This document shows, piece after piece, positions 8,667 to 17,619 of a stretch of 64,000 nucleotides of DNA. A program made the translations under genes and the position numbers. Under the pieces are notes generated by a model, which did not search any database, was not told the DNA's origin, and worked only from the letters and a program-made list of their open reading frames with translations. Source of the DNA: Winogradskyella forsetii. GTDB taxonomy: Bacteria > Bacteroidota > Bacteroidia > Flavobacteriales > Flavobacteriaceae. Where the stretch lies: positions 1,302,001-1,366,000 of the forward strand of contig NZ_CP053348.1 of NCBI RefSeq assembly GCF_013394595.1, in the 5' to 3' direction. Within the stretch, counting starts at the first letter, position 1. Each line of letters starts with the position of its first letter.

Positions 8667-9020
8667 TCACTTCTTCAAAACCAAACTCAACTGCTTCCCA
8701 AAAACACCAGAAATACCAGCAGCCAAACCGCCAACAACTCCTGTCACTAACATCAATACATAAGGATTGCCACCTAAAGGTAAAAGCACCGCAATACGTT
8801 TCGCCAATATGTAATCGTTGCCACTACTCAATACAAAACTATAAACAAACCATAAAACTAGAATGGCAAAAAAGGGTACAAAAAATACCGCTACTTTTTT
8901 AAGCGGCATAAATAAAGCGGTCGCAAAAGCCGCAACCATAACTGACCACCAAGGCAGTACTAATGATAATACATAGGCTACTATAATGGTCACTATAAAA
9001 TTGAGAATATTTTTGCTCAT
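8667..9020 (-). CDS. Hypothetical membrane protein (117 aa)
   Basis: Four predicted helices, the last one glycine-rich (VTGVVGGLAAGISGVFG). No family recognised. Its start codon overlaps the stop of the penicillin acylase gene (TAATG), so the two are translationally coupled. The partner is an envelope enzyme, which suggests an envelope-located role. Confidence 0.75.
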   Translation of the reverse strand: MSKNILNFIVTIIVAYVLSLVLPWWSVMVAAFATALFMPLKKVAVFFVPFFAILVLWFVYSFVLSSGNDYILAKRIAVLLPLGGNPYVLMLVTGVVGGLAAGISGVFGKQLSLVLKK

Positions 9021-11431
9021 TACTTGGTTGGTGTTAGTATTTGTGTGCTAATGATAGCCTCTGTGGCTTTATCGCTTTGCAGAAAATTGAGACTGTGGTA
9101 TTCGCCAGCAGCCCAAGTGTCTATAAAATTATCGTAGTATTTACTGCCAGGATTACCCGATTGTCCGCCAGGATAAATGCCCAATGCGGTAGGAGGTGAG
9201 GTCATTTCTACAATCATGCGCCAAGAGGGTCCCCAATTTTCGGAAGTCGCATTGACAATATTTTTACCGCCTCCAATAGGAATATCAAATCTTGAAAAGG
9301 CTGGTAAGGCTTGTAATAAATGACCAGCAAATGTGCCTTTGTAATTTACCCAGTTGAGGTCTCCGTTTATGGCTTTCCAATCATTTAAGTTTTTAACCGC
9401 TTTACTAAAACTGAGTTTGAATAAGTCTCTAGCTGTTTCTTTTTCAGGTGTATCTTTCATGTCCATAAAGTCATCATCGCCTTTATTTTTTAATAAATAA
9501 ATGGTTTGGTAGGTGAACGGCGTTTCTAAGGCAGTATCCTCAACTTCAAACTCGTCCCAAACCATATCGTAGAGAACGTCCCACCAAGCATTCCAGATAC
9601 TTGGGCCTTTTTCGTCTTTATCATTATTGTATTGCCATTCTTCAGCAATATCATAAATTTCCTTTTCTTCCTTGGTTAAGTTAGACACATCCATGGTTTT
9701 TAACATATAGGGCATCAATTCATCTGCTTTAAGGTTGTAATTATTGTTGTGTAAATCCTTAAAGTCTTGAACACTAAATTTAGCCTTCGAATTAAAAAAA
9801 TCATTTATCACACGATTTCTATAGGTTTCATAACCATCATTAAAAACATAATAGGGATAAGCTTCATCTACAGGAGATTGATTGGCAGAACTCACAAAAC
9901 CACGCTCCGGATTTTTGGTGTGCGCGTTGAATTGCTGCGGAATATAACCTTGCCAATCGTTTTCAGGTTTAGAGCCGTCCATTACAAATTTGCCTTGGCC
10001 TTCCCATTTATTAGGAAATAGACCTTGAACCCACAAGGCAATATCGCCATCGGTGGAAGCAAAAACGATATTTTGGGCAGGCGCTACCCAATACTGTAAT
10101 GCCTTTTCGTAATCATCATAACCTTTTGCCTTGTTCAGTTCTGTAAATGTTTTTTGACCATTCCCAGAAATATGTCCTGCCCATTTCATGGCATAACCCG
10201 ATAATTCATTATCAGATTTAAAGTTTTTGTCATAAACAACTGGGCCGTGATGTGTATAAAGCACGGAATCTTTATAGCTTTCCTGACCTTTAATTTTGAT
10301 TTCTTCAACTCTAACAGAAACCGCTTTCCATTGGTTATCAAATTTATATTGCGTTCGGTCGTTGTTAAATTCAATTTTATACCAATCAATCACATCGCGT
10401 GTAGCATTGGTTTCGCCCCAAGCAATATGTTCGTTAAAACCGGAAATTACAGCCAATGCGCCTGGTAATGTGGCACCAAACGCATTATGATTTGGTGTGC
10501 TTAATTGCATCACAAACCATATAGAAGGTAAGTTGAGACCCAAGTGTGGATCGTTTGCTAAGATGGCATTTCCTGTTGCTGATTTTTCGTCCGAAATTGC
10601 CCAATTGTTACTGCCATAATTAGGATCTGGTTTATCAATGGTTTCGGCGATGGAATCTAAAACGGGTTCGCTATTTGGATCAGGTGTTTGCGGCACATCG
10701 ATATAACTCCAATCGGTTTCTTTTGGAATGATGGGATCCGTAATGTCAAAGAAATCCGGAAACAATAAATCAAATCGTTCTTTTCCAAATAGTCGTAGGG
10801 CATTGGTGTATTCCATATCTTCATCGCCACCAGCCAGCATTTTAGTCATATACATTAAGAGCAACGCTGTTTTTTTAGGCGTCCAAGCTTCAGGTTTGTA
10901 ATCCAATAATTTATATTCAACAGGATAAGTTTTTGAGTTGAGTTGGTTGATATAACTGTTAACGCCATCGGCATAGGCCTCAACAATAGCCATCATAGTT
11001 TTATCTTCCGACATTTTACTCAGTGTTTGTTCAGCGCCATAGACCATGCCTCGTCTGCGTTCTTGTCGGTCGTAGTTCAGGGCTTTTTCTCCAATAATTT
11101 CAGATAAACGACCCGCTGCTGCATAGGTCTGGAATTCCATTTGCCAAAGTCTATGTTTAGCGGTTATATAACCTTGTACTCTGTATAAATCGAGTTCGTT
11201 TTGTGCGAATACATGTGGAATCAATTCCGCATCATAATATACTGTGACTTTATCTTTTAATTCGGGAATGGAGATATTTCCAGAAATAGCTTCATCGGTT
11301 TCATTTTGCCAGACGCCTGAGTAAGGGTTAAGGAATTTTCCAATGGGAGGAATTGCGCCGAATTTGGTGTTTAAAGCGAAAAAAATGCCTACCGTTAATA
11401 GGAAGGACAGAATGAGTTTAAAATACGTCAT
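9020..11431 (-). CDS. Penicillin acylase family Ntn-hydrolase
   Basis: Periplasmic amidase of the Ntn-hydrolase superfamily. These are made as a precursor and cut by autoproteolysis so that a serine becomes the N-terminus of the beta chain. The expected site is seen at NYGSNNWAIS, with Ser at about residue 274. The N-terminus (YFKLILSFLLTVGIFFAL) is a signal anchor. The alpha-chain part contains RLWQMEFQTYAAAGRLSE and the beta part contains NDPHLGLNLPSIWF and QNIVFASTDGDIALWVQG. Length (803 aa) fits the family. The natural substrate cannot be read from sequence; acyl-homoserine lactones or other N-acyl compounds are known for relatives. Confidence 0.92.
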   Translation of the reverse strand: MTYFKLILSFLLTVGIFFALNTKFGAIPPIGKFLNPYSGVWQNETDEAISGNISIPELKDKVTVYYDAELIPHVFAQNELDLYRVQGYITAKHRLWQMEFQTYAAAGRLSEIIGEKALNYDRQERRRGMVYGAEQTLSKMSEDKTMMAIVEAYADGVNSYINQLNSKTYPVEYKLLDYKPEAWTPKKTALLLMYMTKMLAGGDEDMEYTNALRLFGKERFDLLFPDFFDITDPIIPKETDWSYIDVPQTPDPNSEPVLDSIAETIDKPDPNYGSNNWAISDEKSATGNAILANDPHLGLNLPSIWFVMQLSTPNHNAFGATLPGALAVISGFNEHIAWGETNATRDVIDWYKIEFNNDRTQYKFDNQWKAVSVRVEEIKIKGQESYKDSVLYTHHGPVVYDKNFKSDNELSGYAMKWAGHISGNGQKTFTELNKAKGYDDYEKALQYWVAPAQNIVFASTDGDIALWVQGLFPNKWEGQGKFVMDGSKPENDWQGYIPQQFNAHTKNPERGFVSSANQSPVDEAYPYYVFNDGYETYRNRVINDFFNSKAKFSVQDFKDLHNNNYNLKADELMPYMLKTMDVSNLTKEEKEIYDIAEEWQYNNDKDEKGPSIWNAWWDVLYDMVWDEFEVEDTALETPFTYQTIYLLKNKGDDDFMDMKDTPEKETARDLFKLSFSKAVKNLNDWKAINGDLNWVNYKGTFAGHLLQALPAFSRFDIPIGGGKNIVNATSENWGPSWRMIVEMTSPPTALGIYPGGQSGNPGSKYYDNFIDTWAAGEYHSLNFLQSDKATEAIISTQILTPTK

Positions 11432-11543
11432 GTAAGTGAATTATTGAGACTCTAAAAATAGGGAAATATATAGTAATCCTTAACACGAATTATAACAAAT
11501 CATTGGTTCTAGAACATGGAAGAGATACACTGTCGTAAATTAT

Positions 11544-11584
11544 GAACACTGAACACCGAAAACCGAACACCGAACACCCTACAC
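11544..11584. repeat. Heptamer array (GAACACC type), about 6 copies
   Basis: Successive 7-bp units GAACACT, GAACACC, GAAAACC, GAACACC, GAACACC and CTACACC, abutting the stop codon of the DUF721 gene. Confidence 0.75.
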
Positions 11585-11881
11585 CTAACGAAGCACCAAT
11601 TTTTTGACCACCTCTTTTCTAAGGGATTCATTGAGCATTTTTATGATTTTTTCGGTACCATAACTCAGCTCTTCTCGCAGTACACTGCTACTTAATTGCA
11701 CATAAAGCGTATCGTGTTTTAACTCTATGGCAGTCGTGTAATTGTTGACGCCATTTCCCATCAAATTTGCCCAAGCTTCGCGCACATCTACTTTGTCTAA
11801 ACCCGATTGTAAATTGTTGGTTTCTACAAACTCTTTTAGAATATCTTGAATGGGTTGATTGTCGTTTTTTCGTTTTGCCAT
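11585..11881 (-). CDS. DUF721 (DciA-like) protein
   Basis: Small DUF721 protein of 98 aa starting MAKRKNDNQPIQDILKEFV. DUF721 includes DciA, the ancestral replicative-helicase operator. The core pattern REAWANLMGNGVNNYT...LYVQLSSSVLREEL...ESLRKEVVKKLVLR fits. It lies downstream of recF in the same direction, as in many Bacteroidota, which supports a DNA metabolism role. The frame extends to 11896, but MAKRK is the family-like start. DciA function here is inferred, not shown. Confidence 0.82.
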   Translation of the reverse strand: MAKRKNDNQPIQDILKEFVETNNLQSGLDKVDVREAWANLMGNGVNNYTTAIELKHDTLYVQLSSSVLREELSYGTEKIIKMLNESLRKEVVKKLVLR

Positions 11882-11948
11882 CTTTAGTTGCCGCAAAAGC
11901 GGTCATCTATTTAATAGGATTACACTTTAGTTAGAGTTTACTAAGTTA

Positions 11949-11956
11949 CAAATTTA
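11949..11956 (-). promoter_or_regulatory. Possible -7 promoter box of the DUF721 gene
   Basis: Read on the minus strand this is TAAATTTG (TAnnTTTG), about 68 bases before the start at 11881. Confidence 0.4.
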
Positions 11957-12017
11957 ATAAGTTATTTAGGTATTGAAGCTGTTACGAATTGTTGCTTAAT
12001 AAACTTATGATGACCTA

Positions 12018-12506
12018 TTACTCTTCTAAATCTAATTTTATAGGTGTATAGCGTTTATACACATAAATGTTCTCATCTTCATTTAGGATTCGAAGTTGGT
12101 CTGAAGTCGCTTCCAAAACCGTTTCTTTCCAATTGGCATAAGGTGTAGAATAATAAATGTTTAATTTATTATTTTCAATTTTCAATTCTAAGGTCTCAGC
12201 ATCAGCAGAGGTGAAGTAGGTGTCATTTATACCTGGTTTTAGTTTTTTCCGAAAACCTTTCAAACTATCGTTCACACTTATATAATCTATGGTTTCATTA
12301 AATTTATATTCTTTTTTACGGCCATCTGCCATGGTTACTTCTTCAATTTCCCAATAACCTTCTACATGTGGAATGTAAGTTTCAGGATTCTCGGAGCAGC
12401 TGAAAAAACCAAACATAATAACGACCAGAAAAATACACTTGAAATAAAAAAGATTGCCACAGCCACGCTTTTGGCGAGGCTTCGCAATGACAATAATGTT
12501 TTTCAT
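12018..12506 (-). CDS. Putative lipocalin-like lipoprotein
   Basis: An outer-membrane or periplasmic lipoprotein candidate: a hydrophobic stretch ([14 protein letters not shown]) ends in a lipobox cysteine near residue 37. The mature part starts with a lipocalin-like pattern ([15 protein letters not shown]) and is beta-rich. The start overlaps the recF stop by 4 bases. The first 20 or so residues ([14 protein letters not shown]) are encoded by a hairpin repeat of the GTCATTGCGA...GCAATCT type, so the long N-terminal region before the signal helix is probably repeat-derived, or the real start is downstream. Confidence 0.75.
   Translation of the reverse strand: MKNIIVIAKPRQKRGCGNLFYFKCIFLVVIMFGFFSCSENPETYIPHVEGYWEIEEVTMADGRKKEYKFNETIDYISVNDSLKGFRKKLKPGINDTYFTSADAETLELKIENNKLNIYYSTPYANWKETVLEATSDQLRILNEDENIYVYKRYTPIKLDLEE
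12451..12491. repeat. Hairpin repeat of the GTCATTGCGA family, copy 1 (inside a coding 5' end)
   Basis: On the minus strand GTCATTGCGAAGCCTCGC is followed by CAAAA and GCGTGGCTGTGGCAATCT. ATTGC pairs with GCAAT and GCCTCGC with GCGTGGC, giving a nested hairpin. A second copy lies at 47678-47705. Confidence 0.65.
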
Positions 12507-13582
12507 AACTTGAAAATTTTATAAGATTGATGAATTTGTTTTACAACTTCTTCAGTACGTTCTGCATGCGTATCACTGATAAAGATTTGCCCGAAATGCT
12601 CATCATCCACTAAACTGATAATTTGTGCTACTCTGTTTTCATCCAACTTATCAAAAATATCATCTAAAAGGAGGATAGGCGAGACGCCACTTTGTTGTTT
12701 TATAAAATCGAATTGCGCTAACTTCAAAGCTATGAGAAATGATTTTTGTTGCCCTTGACTTCCGAATTTTTTAATCGGAAAATCATCAATCAAAAACACC
12801 AAATCATCCTTATGTGTACCAACACTGGTGTATTGCAACGCTTTATCTTTATTGATATTTTTGTTCAATAAATCCTTTAATTCAGCATCAAACAAATCAC
12901 TTTTGTACTTTAAATCTATTACTTCTTTGCTTTGGCTAATGGCTTCGTAACGCGATTTGAAAATCGGAATAAAGGTTTTTAAAAAAGCATCTCTTTTTTT
13001 AAAAACTTCACTTCCATAGGTGTGGAGTTGTTCGTTATAAATAGCCAGTGTATCTTCATTAAACGTATTGTTAAGCGCAAAATATTTTAAAAGTGCATTC
13101 CGTTGCGCTAACACTTTGTTGTAACTGATAAGTTCGGTTAAATAACTTTTATCACTTTGCGAAATTACACTGTCTATAAATTTACGGCGCGTATCGCTAC
13201 CTTCAATAATTAAATCGCGATCAGCTGGCGAAATAATAACCAAGGGAATAAAACCAATGTGCTCACTGAATTTTTCGTAAGCTTTAGCATTTCGCTTAAT
13301 GATCTTTTTCTGTCCTCTTTTTAAGGAGACGATGATTTTTTCCTCGCGGTCATTTTTAGTAAAATGCCCATCGACCACAAAAAACTCAGCATTGTGGTTG
13401 ATATTCTGAATAGCGATGGGATTAAAGTAACTTTTTCCGAAAGCTAGATGGTAAATGGCATCAAGCGCATTTGTTTTTCCGATGCCATTAGCACCAACAA
13501 AACAATTGATTTTAGCGTCGAAATCGAAAACCTGACTTTCAAAATTTTTGTAATTAATTAAAGATAGTGTGTTTAGATTCAT
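12503..13582 (-). CDS. recF: DNA replication/repair protein RecF
   Basis: ATPase of the SMC-like RecF family that acts with RecO and RecR to load RecA at gaps. Walker A is [10 protein letters not shown] (residues 30-39), Walker B is [13 protein letters not shown] near residue 300, followed by the D-loop/H region ([12 protein letters not shown]). Length of 359 aa is typical. It heads a minus-strand operon with the lipoprotein gene (4-base overlap) and then DUF721. It is transcribed divergently from the TPR protein gene. Confidence 0.97.
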   Translation of the reverse strand: MNLNTLSLINYKNFESQVFDFDAKINCFVGANGIGKTNALDAIYHLAFGKSYFNPIAIQNINHNAEFFVVDGHFTKNDREEKIIVSLKRGQKKIIKRNAKAYEKFSEHIGFIPLVIISPADRDLIIEGSDTRRKFIDSVISQSDKSYLTELISYNKVLAQRNALLKYFALNNTFNEDTLAIYNEQLHTYGSEVFKKRDAFLKTFIPIFKSRYEAISQSKEVIDLKYKSDLFDAELKDLLNKNINKDKALQYTSVGTHKDDLVFLIDDFPIKKFGSQGQQKSFLIALKLAQFDFIKQQSGVSPILLLDDIFDKLDENRVAQIISLVDDEHFGQIFISDTHAERTEEVVKQIHQSYKIFKL

Positions 13583-13691
13583 AAAAAACGAATAGTTCCC
13601 CTGATTTTATTGCTGTAACAAAGCTTTTAGACTTGAATTTAATTATTCAAAAATAACGAATAAATAGGCTTTTAAATCCCAATAAAAATTT

Positions 13692-13699
13692 TATTTTTG
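13692..13699 (+). promoter_or_regulatory. -7 promoter box of the TPR-ribH operon
   Basis: TATTTTTG fits TAnnTTTG and lies 22 bases before the ATG at 13722 in the divergent recF region. Confidence 0.6.
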
Positions 13700-13721
13700 C
13701 GCACGCACAAAATGACAAGTA

Positions 13722-14486
13722 ATGGCAACATATAAGAAAAGAGGCTACAAACCAAAAACCAAAAAAGAGAAGGAAGAAATTGTTGAAGACGATTCAACAA
13801 CAGCTGAGGTATTTAATACCTTGGACGAAGGCGCTTCCAGAACTGAGGAATGGGCGGTTAAAAACCAAAAATACATTATAGGTATCGTTGGAGCAGTAGC
13901 TTTAGTGGTTTTAGGATATTTAGGTTACAATAAAGTAGTCGCTGAGCCTAAGGCAAAAGACGCTATGAATGAAATGTACACGGCTAAATCCTATTTTGAC
14001 GAAGCGGTTAATGGTGCCTCAGCAGATTCACTTTACAGAATGGCTTTAGATGGTGGTGAAGGTAAGTATGGTATGTTAGATATCATTAATGAATATGGTG
14101 GAACACCAGCAGCGAATCAAGCGAACTATTATGCTGGTATGGCGTATTTGAATCTTAAGGATTATCAGAATGCCATTACGTATTTACAAAATTTTTCTAG
14201 CGATGATAAGATGTTAAACCCAATCGCTAAAGGTGGTATCGGTGATGCATTTGTCCAATTAGAGCAACCAGAAGAAGCTTTGGGATATTACGAAAAAGCA
14301 TTTAAGGCGAACGTCAACGATTTTACAACGCCTTTATATTTAATGAAAGCGGCTAGAGTTGCTATCGATTTAGGTCAAAATCAAAAAGCTCTTGATTATT
14401 TAACACGAATTAATTCTGAATTCTCTTCATCAAATGAGGCGAAAGATGCGGATGTATTAATAGGAAAAGTAGAAGCAAGCTTATAG
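13722..14486 (+). CDS. Membrane-anchored tetratricopeptide protein
   Basis: The N-terminal 50 residues are very basic then acidic (MATYKKRGYKPKTKKEKEE), followed by one transmembrane helix (about 51-70) and a helical domain with TPR-like repeats (ANQANYYAGMAYLNLKDYQNA; AKGGIGDAFVQLEQPEEALGYYEKA). The topology resembles YfgM-like proteins: N-in anchor and TPR domain outside. Function is probably as an envelope chaperone or scaffold partner (inference). ribH follows after 3 bases, so the two share an operon. Confidence 0.85.
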   Translation: MATYKKRGYKPKTKKEKEEIVEDDSTTAEVFNTLDEGASRTEEWAVKNQKYIIGIVGAVALVVLGYLGYNKVVAEPKAKDAMNEMYTAKSYFDEAVNGASADSLYRMALDGGEGKYGMLDIINEYGGTPAANQANYYAGMAYLNLKDYQNAITYLQNFSSDDKMLNPIAKGGIGDAFVQLEQPEEALGYYEKAFKANVNDFTTPLYLMKAARVAIDLGQNQKALDYLTRINSEFSSSNEAKDADVLIGKVEASL

Positions 14487-14489
14487 CCT

Positions 14490-14996
14490 ATGGCAACTGC
14501 AAATCATAATTTATCGAACTACGATAAAGCTACAATCCCAAACGCGAAAGATTTTCGGTTTGGGATTGTTGTTTCTGAATGGAATGATAAAATTACCGAA
14601 GGCTTATGGCAAGGTGCTTTTGATGCCCTAATTGATTGTGGAGCAATTAAACAAAACATTATACGTTGGAATGTGCCAGGCACTTTTGAGCTCACTTATG
14701 GCGCAGCCCGAATGGGTAAAAGTATTTATGCAGATTCTGGTATGTTGGATGTCATCATAGTAATAGGTTGCGTAATTCAAGGGGAAACCAAACATTTCGA
14801 TTTTGTATGTGAAGGTGTCACCCAAGGCATAAAAGATCTGAATCTTAAAGGTGATATTCCTGTGATATTTTGTGTGCTTACCGATAACAATATGCAGCAA
14901 TCCATTGACCGTTCTGGTGGTAAACATGGGAACAAAGGTACGGAAGCGGCAATTGCGGCGATTAAGATGGCGGCTTTGCGTAAGGAAACTATGTAA
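14490..14996 (+). CDS. ribH: 6,7-dimethyl-8-ribityllumazine synthase
   Basis: Penultimate enzyme of riboflavin synthesis. It condenses 5-amino-6-ribitylaminouracil with dihydroxybutanone phosphate. The substrate-site motifs are present: WNDKITEGL, VPGTFELTYGA, IGCVIQGETKHFDFV with the catalytic His near residue 102, and the C-terminal part SGGKHGNKGTEAA. Length of 168 aa is normal. It is in an operon with the upstream TPR gene. No FMN riboswitch is visible upstream. Confidence 0.96.
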   Translation: MATANHNLSNYDKATIPNAKDFRFGIVVSEWNDKITEGLWQGAFDALIDCGAIKQNIIRWNVPGTFELTYGAARMGKSIYADSGMLDVIIVIGCVIQGETKHFDFVCEGVTQGIKDLNLKGDIPVIFCVLTDNNMQQSIDRSGGKHGNKGTEAAIAAIKMAALRKETM

Positions 14997-15008
14997 GTGC
15001 TAAGTCCA

Positions 15009-15029
15009 CAGTCTTCAGTTGGCAGTCAC
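15009..15029. repeat. Degenerate heptamer stretch (CAGTCTT, CAGTTGG, CAGTCAC)
   Basis: Three 7-bp units between ribH and the TTACTGC-type array, suggesting a decayed older array of the same period. Confidence 0.4.
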
Positions 15030-15083
15030 GTTGCCATCAAAAAATTCATAATAATATTTGATAGTAAGTTAAAATTTAATTTT

Positions 15084-15141
15084 GCTTACTGCTTACTGCT
15101 TACTGCTTACTGCTTACTGCTTACTGCTTACTGCTTACTGC
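15084..15141. repeat. Heptanucleotide tandem array, about 8 copies of GCTTACT
   Basis: Eight perfect copies of the 7-bp unit GCTTACT between ribH and the next gene. It keeps all frames open, so the small ORF across it (14997-15221) is not called as a gene. Confidence 0.95.
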
Positions 15142-15191
15142 CAACCCACTCTGGCATCCTTTTTGTTTATAATTTTAAGGAATCCTTAGGC

Positions 15192-15220
15192 TTTGTTTTC
15201 TTGTATTTTCAGTACTTTTG
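15192..15220 (+). promoter_or_regulatory. Promoter of the small gene/mutL operon
   Basis: TTTG (15192-15195), 17 bases, then TACTTTTG (15213-15220) gives a good Bacteroidota -33/-7 pair about 30 bases before the TTG start at 15250. Confidence 0.6.
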
Positions 15221-15249
15221 ATGTTAATCAAGTTTAATTTACAAGTCAC

Positions 15250-15465
15250 TTGTTTAATCAAAGAAAAAATAAACGATTTACATATAAATCTCGACTTCAG
15301 GATTCCGATAACAGAAAGTCGAAAGACGACTTGGAGGCTAAATGGAATGAAATTAAAGGAAATAGTAAGCGACGTGGAAATTTTTTAACGTCTTTACCTT
15401 TTTTAATTATCATGTTAGTTTTGCTTTTTGTTTTAATTTATATCCTCGAAGGATATATTAAATAA
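15250..15465 (+). CDS. Small membrane protein (71 aa), TTG start
   Basis: A basic N-terminal region (NKRFTYKSRLQ) is followed by a single C-terminal transmembrane helix (FLIIMLVLLFVLIYIL). No ATG lies between the in-frame stop at 15235 and the coding region, so TTG 15250 is the likely start. The next gene has the same plan (KNRKYNYKPRF plus C-terminal helix), so the two look like diverged duplicates. They lie between ribH and mutL, a usual flavobacterial position. Function is unknown. Confidence 0.7.
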   Translation: MFNQRKNKRFTYKSRLQDSDNRKSKDDLEAKWNEIKGNSKRRGNFLTSLPFLIIMLVLLFVLIYILEGYIK

Positions 15466-15472
15466 GGATATT

Positions 15473-15757
15473 ATGGGATTAATGAAATTGAAGAAGAATC
15501 GAAAGTATAATTATAAACCTCGTTTTTACAAAGGTGATGGAAGCCCTTTTGAGCTAAAACATAAATTCGATGACCAAAGAACAACAGTGAATCCTGCAAA
15601 AGGAATTAAAGGTAAATTAAACGCGGCAATAGATGATTATAATCACAATCCTGATACAAATGTTAACAGGCGTGTTCTTATTATCATCGCAATTTTAGTG
15701 TTTTTATTTTTGTTCATTATTGGTTTTGACCTTTCTATTTTTCTCCCAAAAAGCTAA
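15473..15757 (+). CDS. Small membrane protein (94 aa), likely paralogue of the preceding gene
   Basis: Basic N-terminus with the motif KKNRKYNYKPRF, a hydrophilic middle, and one C-terminal helix (VLIIIAILVFLFLFIIGF). AAGGA lies a few bases before the ATG, one of the clearer ribosome sites here. The stop overlaps the mutL start (TAATG), so it is translationally coupled to mutL. Function is unknown; the location alone does not prove a role in repair. Confidence 0.75.
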   Translation: MGLMKLKKNRKYNYKPRFYKGDGSPFELKHKFDDQRTTVNPAKGIKGKLNAAIDDYNHNPDTNVNRRVLIIIAILVFLFLFIIGFDLSIFLPKS

Positions 15758-17616
15758 TGTCAGATATTATTCAACTTTTACCAGACCATGTTGCGAATCA
15801 AATTGCGGCTGGTGAGGTGGTACAACGTCCAGCTTCGGTAGTTAAGGAACTATTGGAAAATGCCATAGACGCCAATGCCACTGAAATAAAACTCATTATT
15901 AAAGATGCTGGTAAAACACTGGTGCAAGTTATAGACGATGGCAAAGGTATGAGCGTTACCGATGCACGACTGAGTTTTGAGCGTCATGCCACTTCAAAGA
16001 TTAGAGCTGCTGAAGATTTATTTCAACTGAATACCAAAGGATTTAGAGGAGAAGCTTTGGCAAGTATTGCTGCGATTGCGCATGTAGAATTAAAAACCAA
16101 ACAAGACGATGACGATTTAGGTACTGCCATTGTTATTGAAGGTAGTGAGGTAAAATCCCAAGAGGTTTCCGTCACGCCTACAGGAACTTCGGTGGCCGTA
16201 AAGCATTTATTTTTCAACATTCCGGCGAGACGAAATTTCTTAAAGTCAGATACCGTAGAATTACGCCATATCACGGACGAATTCCATCGTGTGGCCTTAG
16301 CACATCCTAATATTGCTTTCGCCTTTTATCATAATGGGAGTGATTTGTTTAATGTACCCAAAGAAAATTACAGGCAACGTGTGGTTCATATTTTTGGTAC
16401 AAAAACGAATGAAAAATTAGTGCCTGTTGAAGAAGACACTGAAGTATTGAAGATTTCAGGGTTTGTAGGCAAACCTAATTTTTCCAAGAAAACAAAATCC
16501 GAACAATTCTTTTTTGTGAATCAACGGTTTATAAAGAGTCCTTATTTGAATCATGCCATAAAATCGGCATTTGAAGGGTTGCTGAAAGACGGTTACCATC
16601 CCAGTTACTTTTTGAACCTTACGGTGGACCCAAAATCGATTGATATCAATATTCATCCGACAAAAACAGAAATTAAGTTTGATGATGAGCACACACTTTA
16701 CGCTATTTTACGTTCGGCCGTTAAGCATAGTTTAGGGCAATTTAATATTGCTCCAGTTTTGGATTTTGAACACCAGAGCAATTTAAACACGCCGTATAAT
16801 TATAAAGATAAACGTGCTTCTACACCAGCGATTGAGGTTGATCGGAATTTTAATCCTTTTTCGAACGATTCAAGTGGCAGTCAACAAAAAACGAGTCGCA
16901 ATACAGGATTTAAATCTGCACCTGCAGCATCTTGGGAAAGTTTGTATGTAGGTTTAGAGTCTAAAGGCAATACGTCGCCATCTGATTTTAGTGAGGTCAC
17001 ATTTGAAAGTGATTCTAAAAATGAATCTATTTTTACAGATTCGTCTATTGAAACTAGGAAAACAACCTTTCAATTGCAACAAAAGTATATTGTGAGTACA
17101 TTGAAATCTGGCATGTTGATAATTGACCAAAATAGAGCACACCAGCGGATTTTGTATGAGAATTTTCTGAGGCATATTACGATTAAAGAAGCCACAAGTC
17201 AACAATTATTGTTTCCATTGCAATTACATTTTACACCGAATGAAACAAAAATTATTGACGATTTAAAAGCTGACTTAGAACATACGGGTTTTGTGTTTTC
17301 AGAATTAAATGGCAAAGGCGTTACCATAACAGGCGTGCCTGTAGGTGTGCCAGAAAGTGAAGTGTCGATTATTTTAGAGCAGTTAATTAGCGATGTAGAA
17401 AATGATGTGCCAGACACCCATTTTAGTGCTGCAGATTTATTGGCAAAATCCATGGCTAAGAGCTTGGCCATAAAAAATGGACAATCGTTAAACAGTACAG
17501 AACAAGAACACATGGTAAATAGTTTGTTTGCCTGTAAGGAACCTAATGTATCACCAACCAATAGACCTACGTTTATCACCATGGCAGTTGATGATATTGA
17601 GAAAAAATTTATGTAG
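15757..17616 (+). CDS. mutL: DNA mismatch repair protein MutL
   Basis: GHKL ATPase that couples MutS mismatch recognition to downstream repair. N-terminal motifs are KELLENAIDANA, DDGKGM and GFRGEALASIAA. The middle linker is serine/asparagine rich. In the C-terminal dimerisation domain the endonuclease signature region reads IDQNRAHQRILYENF instead of the usual DQHAxxE pattern, so the metal-binding histidine and glutamate are changed, although C-terminal FACKEPNVSPTNRPTF resembles the second motif. Endonuclease activity is therefore uncertain. Length of 619 aa is typical. Confidence 0.96.
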   Translation: MSDIIQLLPDHVANQIAAGEVVQRPASVVKELLENAIDANATEIKLIIKDAGKTLVQVIDDGKGMSVTDARLSFERHATSKIRAAEDLFQLNTKGFRGEALASIAAIAHVELKTKQDDDDLGTAIVIEGSEVKSQEVSVTPTGTSVAVKHLFFNIPARRNFLKSDTVELRHITDEFHRVALAHPNIAFAFYHNGSDLFNVPKENYRQRVVHIFGTKTNEKLVPVEEDTEVLKISGFVGKPNFSKKTKSEQFFFVNQRFIKSPYLNHAIKSAFEGLLKDGYHPSYFLNLTVDPKSIDINIHPTKTEIKFDDEHTLYAILRSAVKHSLGQFNIAPVLDFEHQSNLNTPYNYKDKRASTPAIEVDRNFNPFSNDSSGSQQKTSRNTGFKSAPAASWESLYVGLESKGNTSPSDFSEVTFESDSKNESIFTDSSIETRKTTFQLQQKYIVSTLKSGMLIIDQNRAHQRILYENFLRHITIKEATSQQLLFPLQLHFTPNETKIIDDLKADLEHTGFVFSELNGKGVTITGVPVGVPESEVSIILEQLISDVENDVPDTHFSAADLLAKSMAKSLAIKNGQSLNSTEQEHMVNSLFACKEPNVSPTNRPTFITMAVDDIEKKFM

Positions 17617-17619
17617 CAT

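Noticed and set aside
13583-13721. FMN riboswitch for ribH
   Set aside because: No conserved RFN element is visible upstream of the TPR gene or ribH.
14997-15221. 74-aa ORF after ribH
   Set aside because: Mostly translation of the GCTTACT array; no conserved start context.
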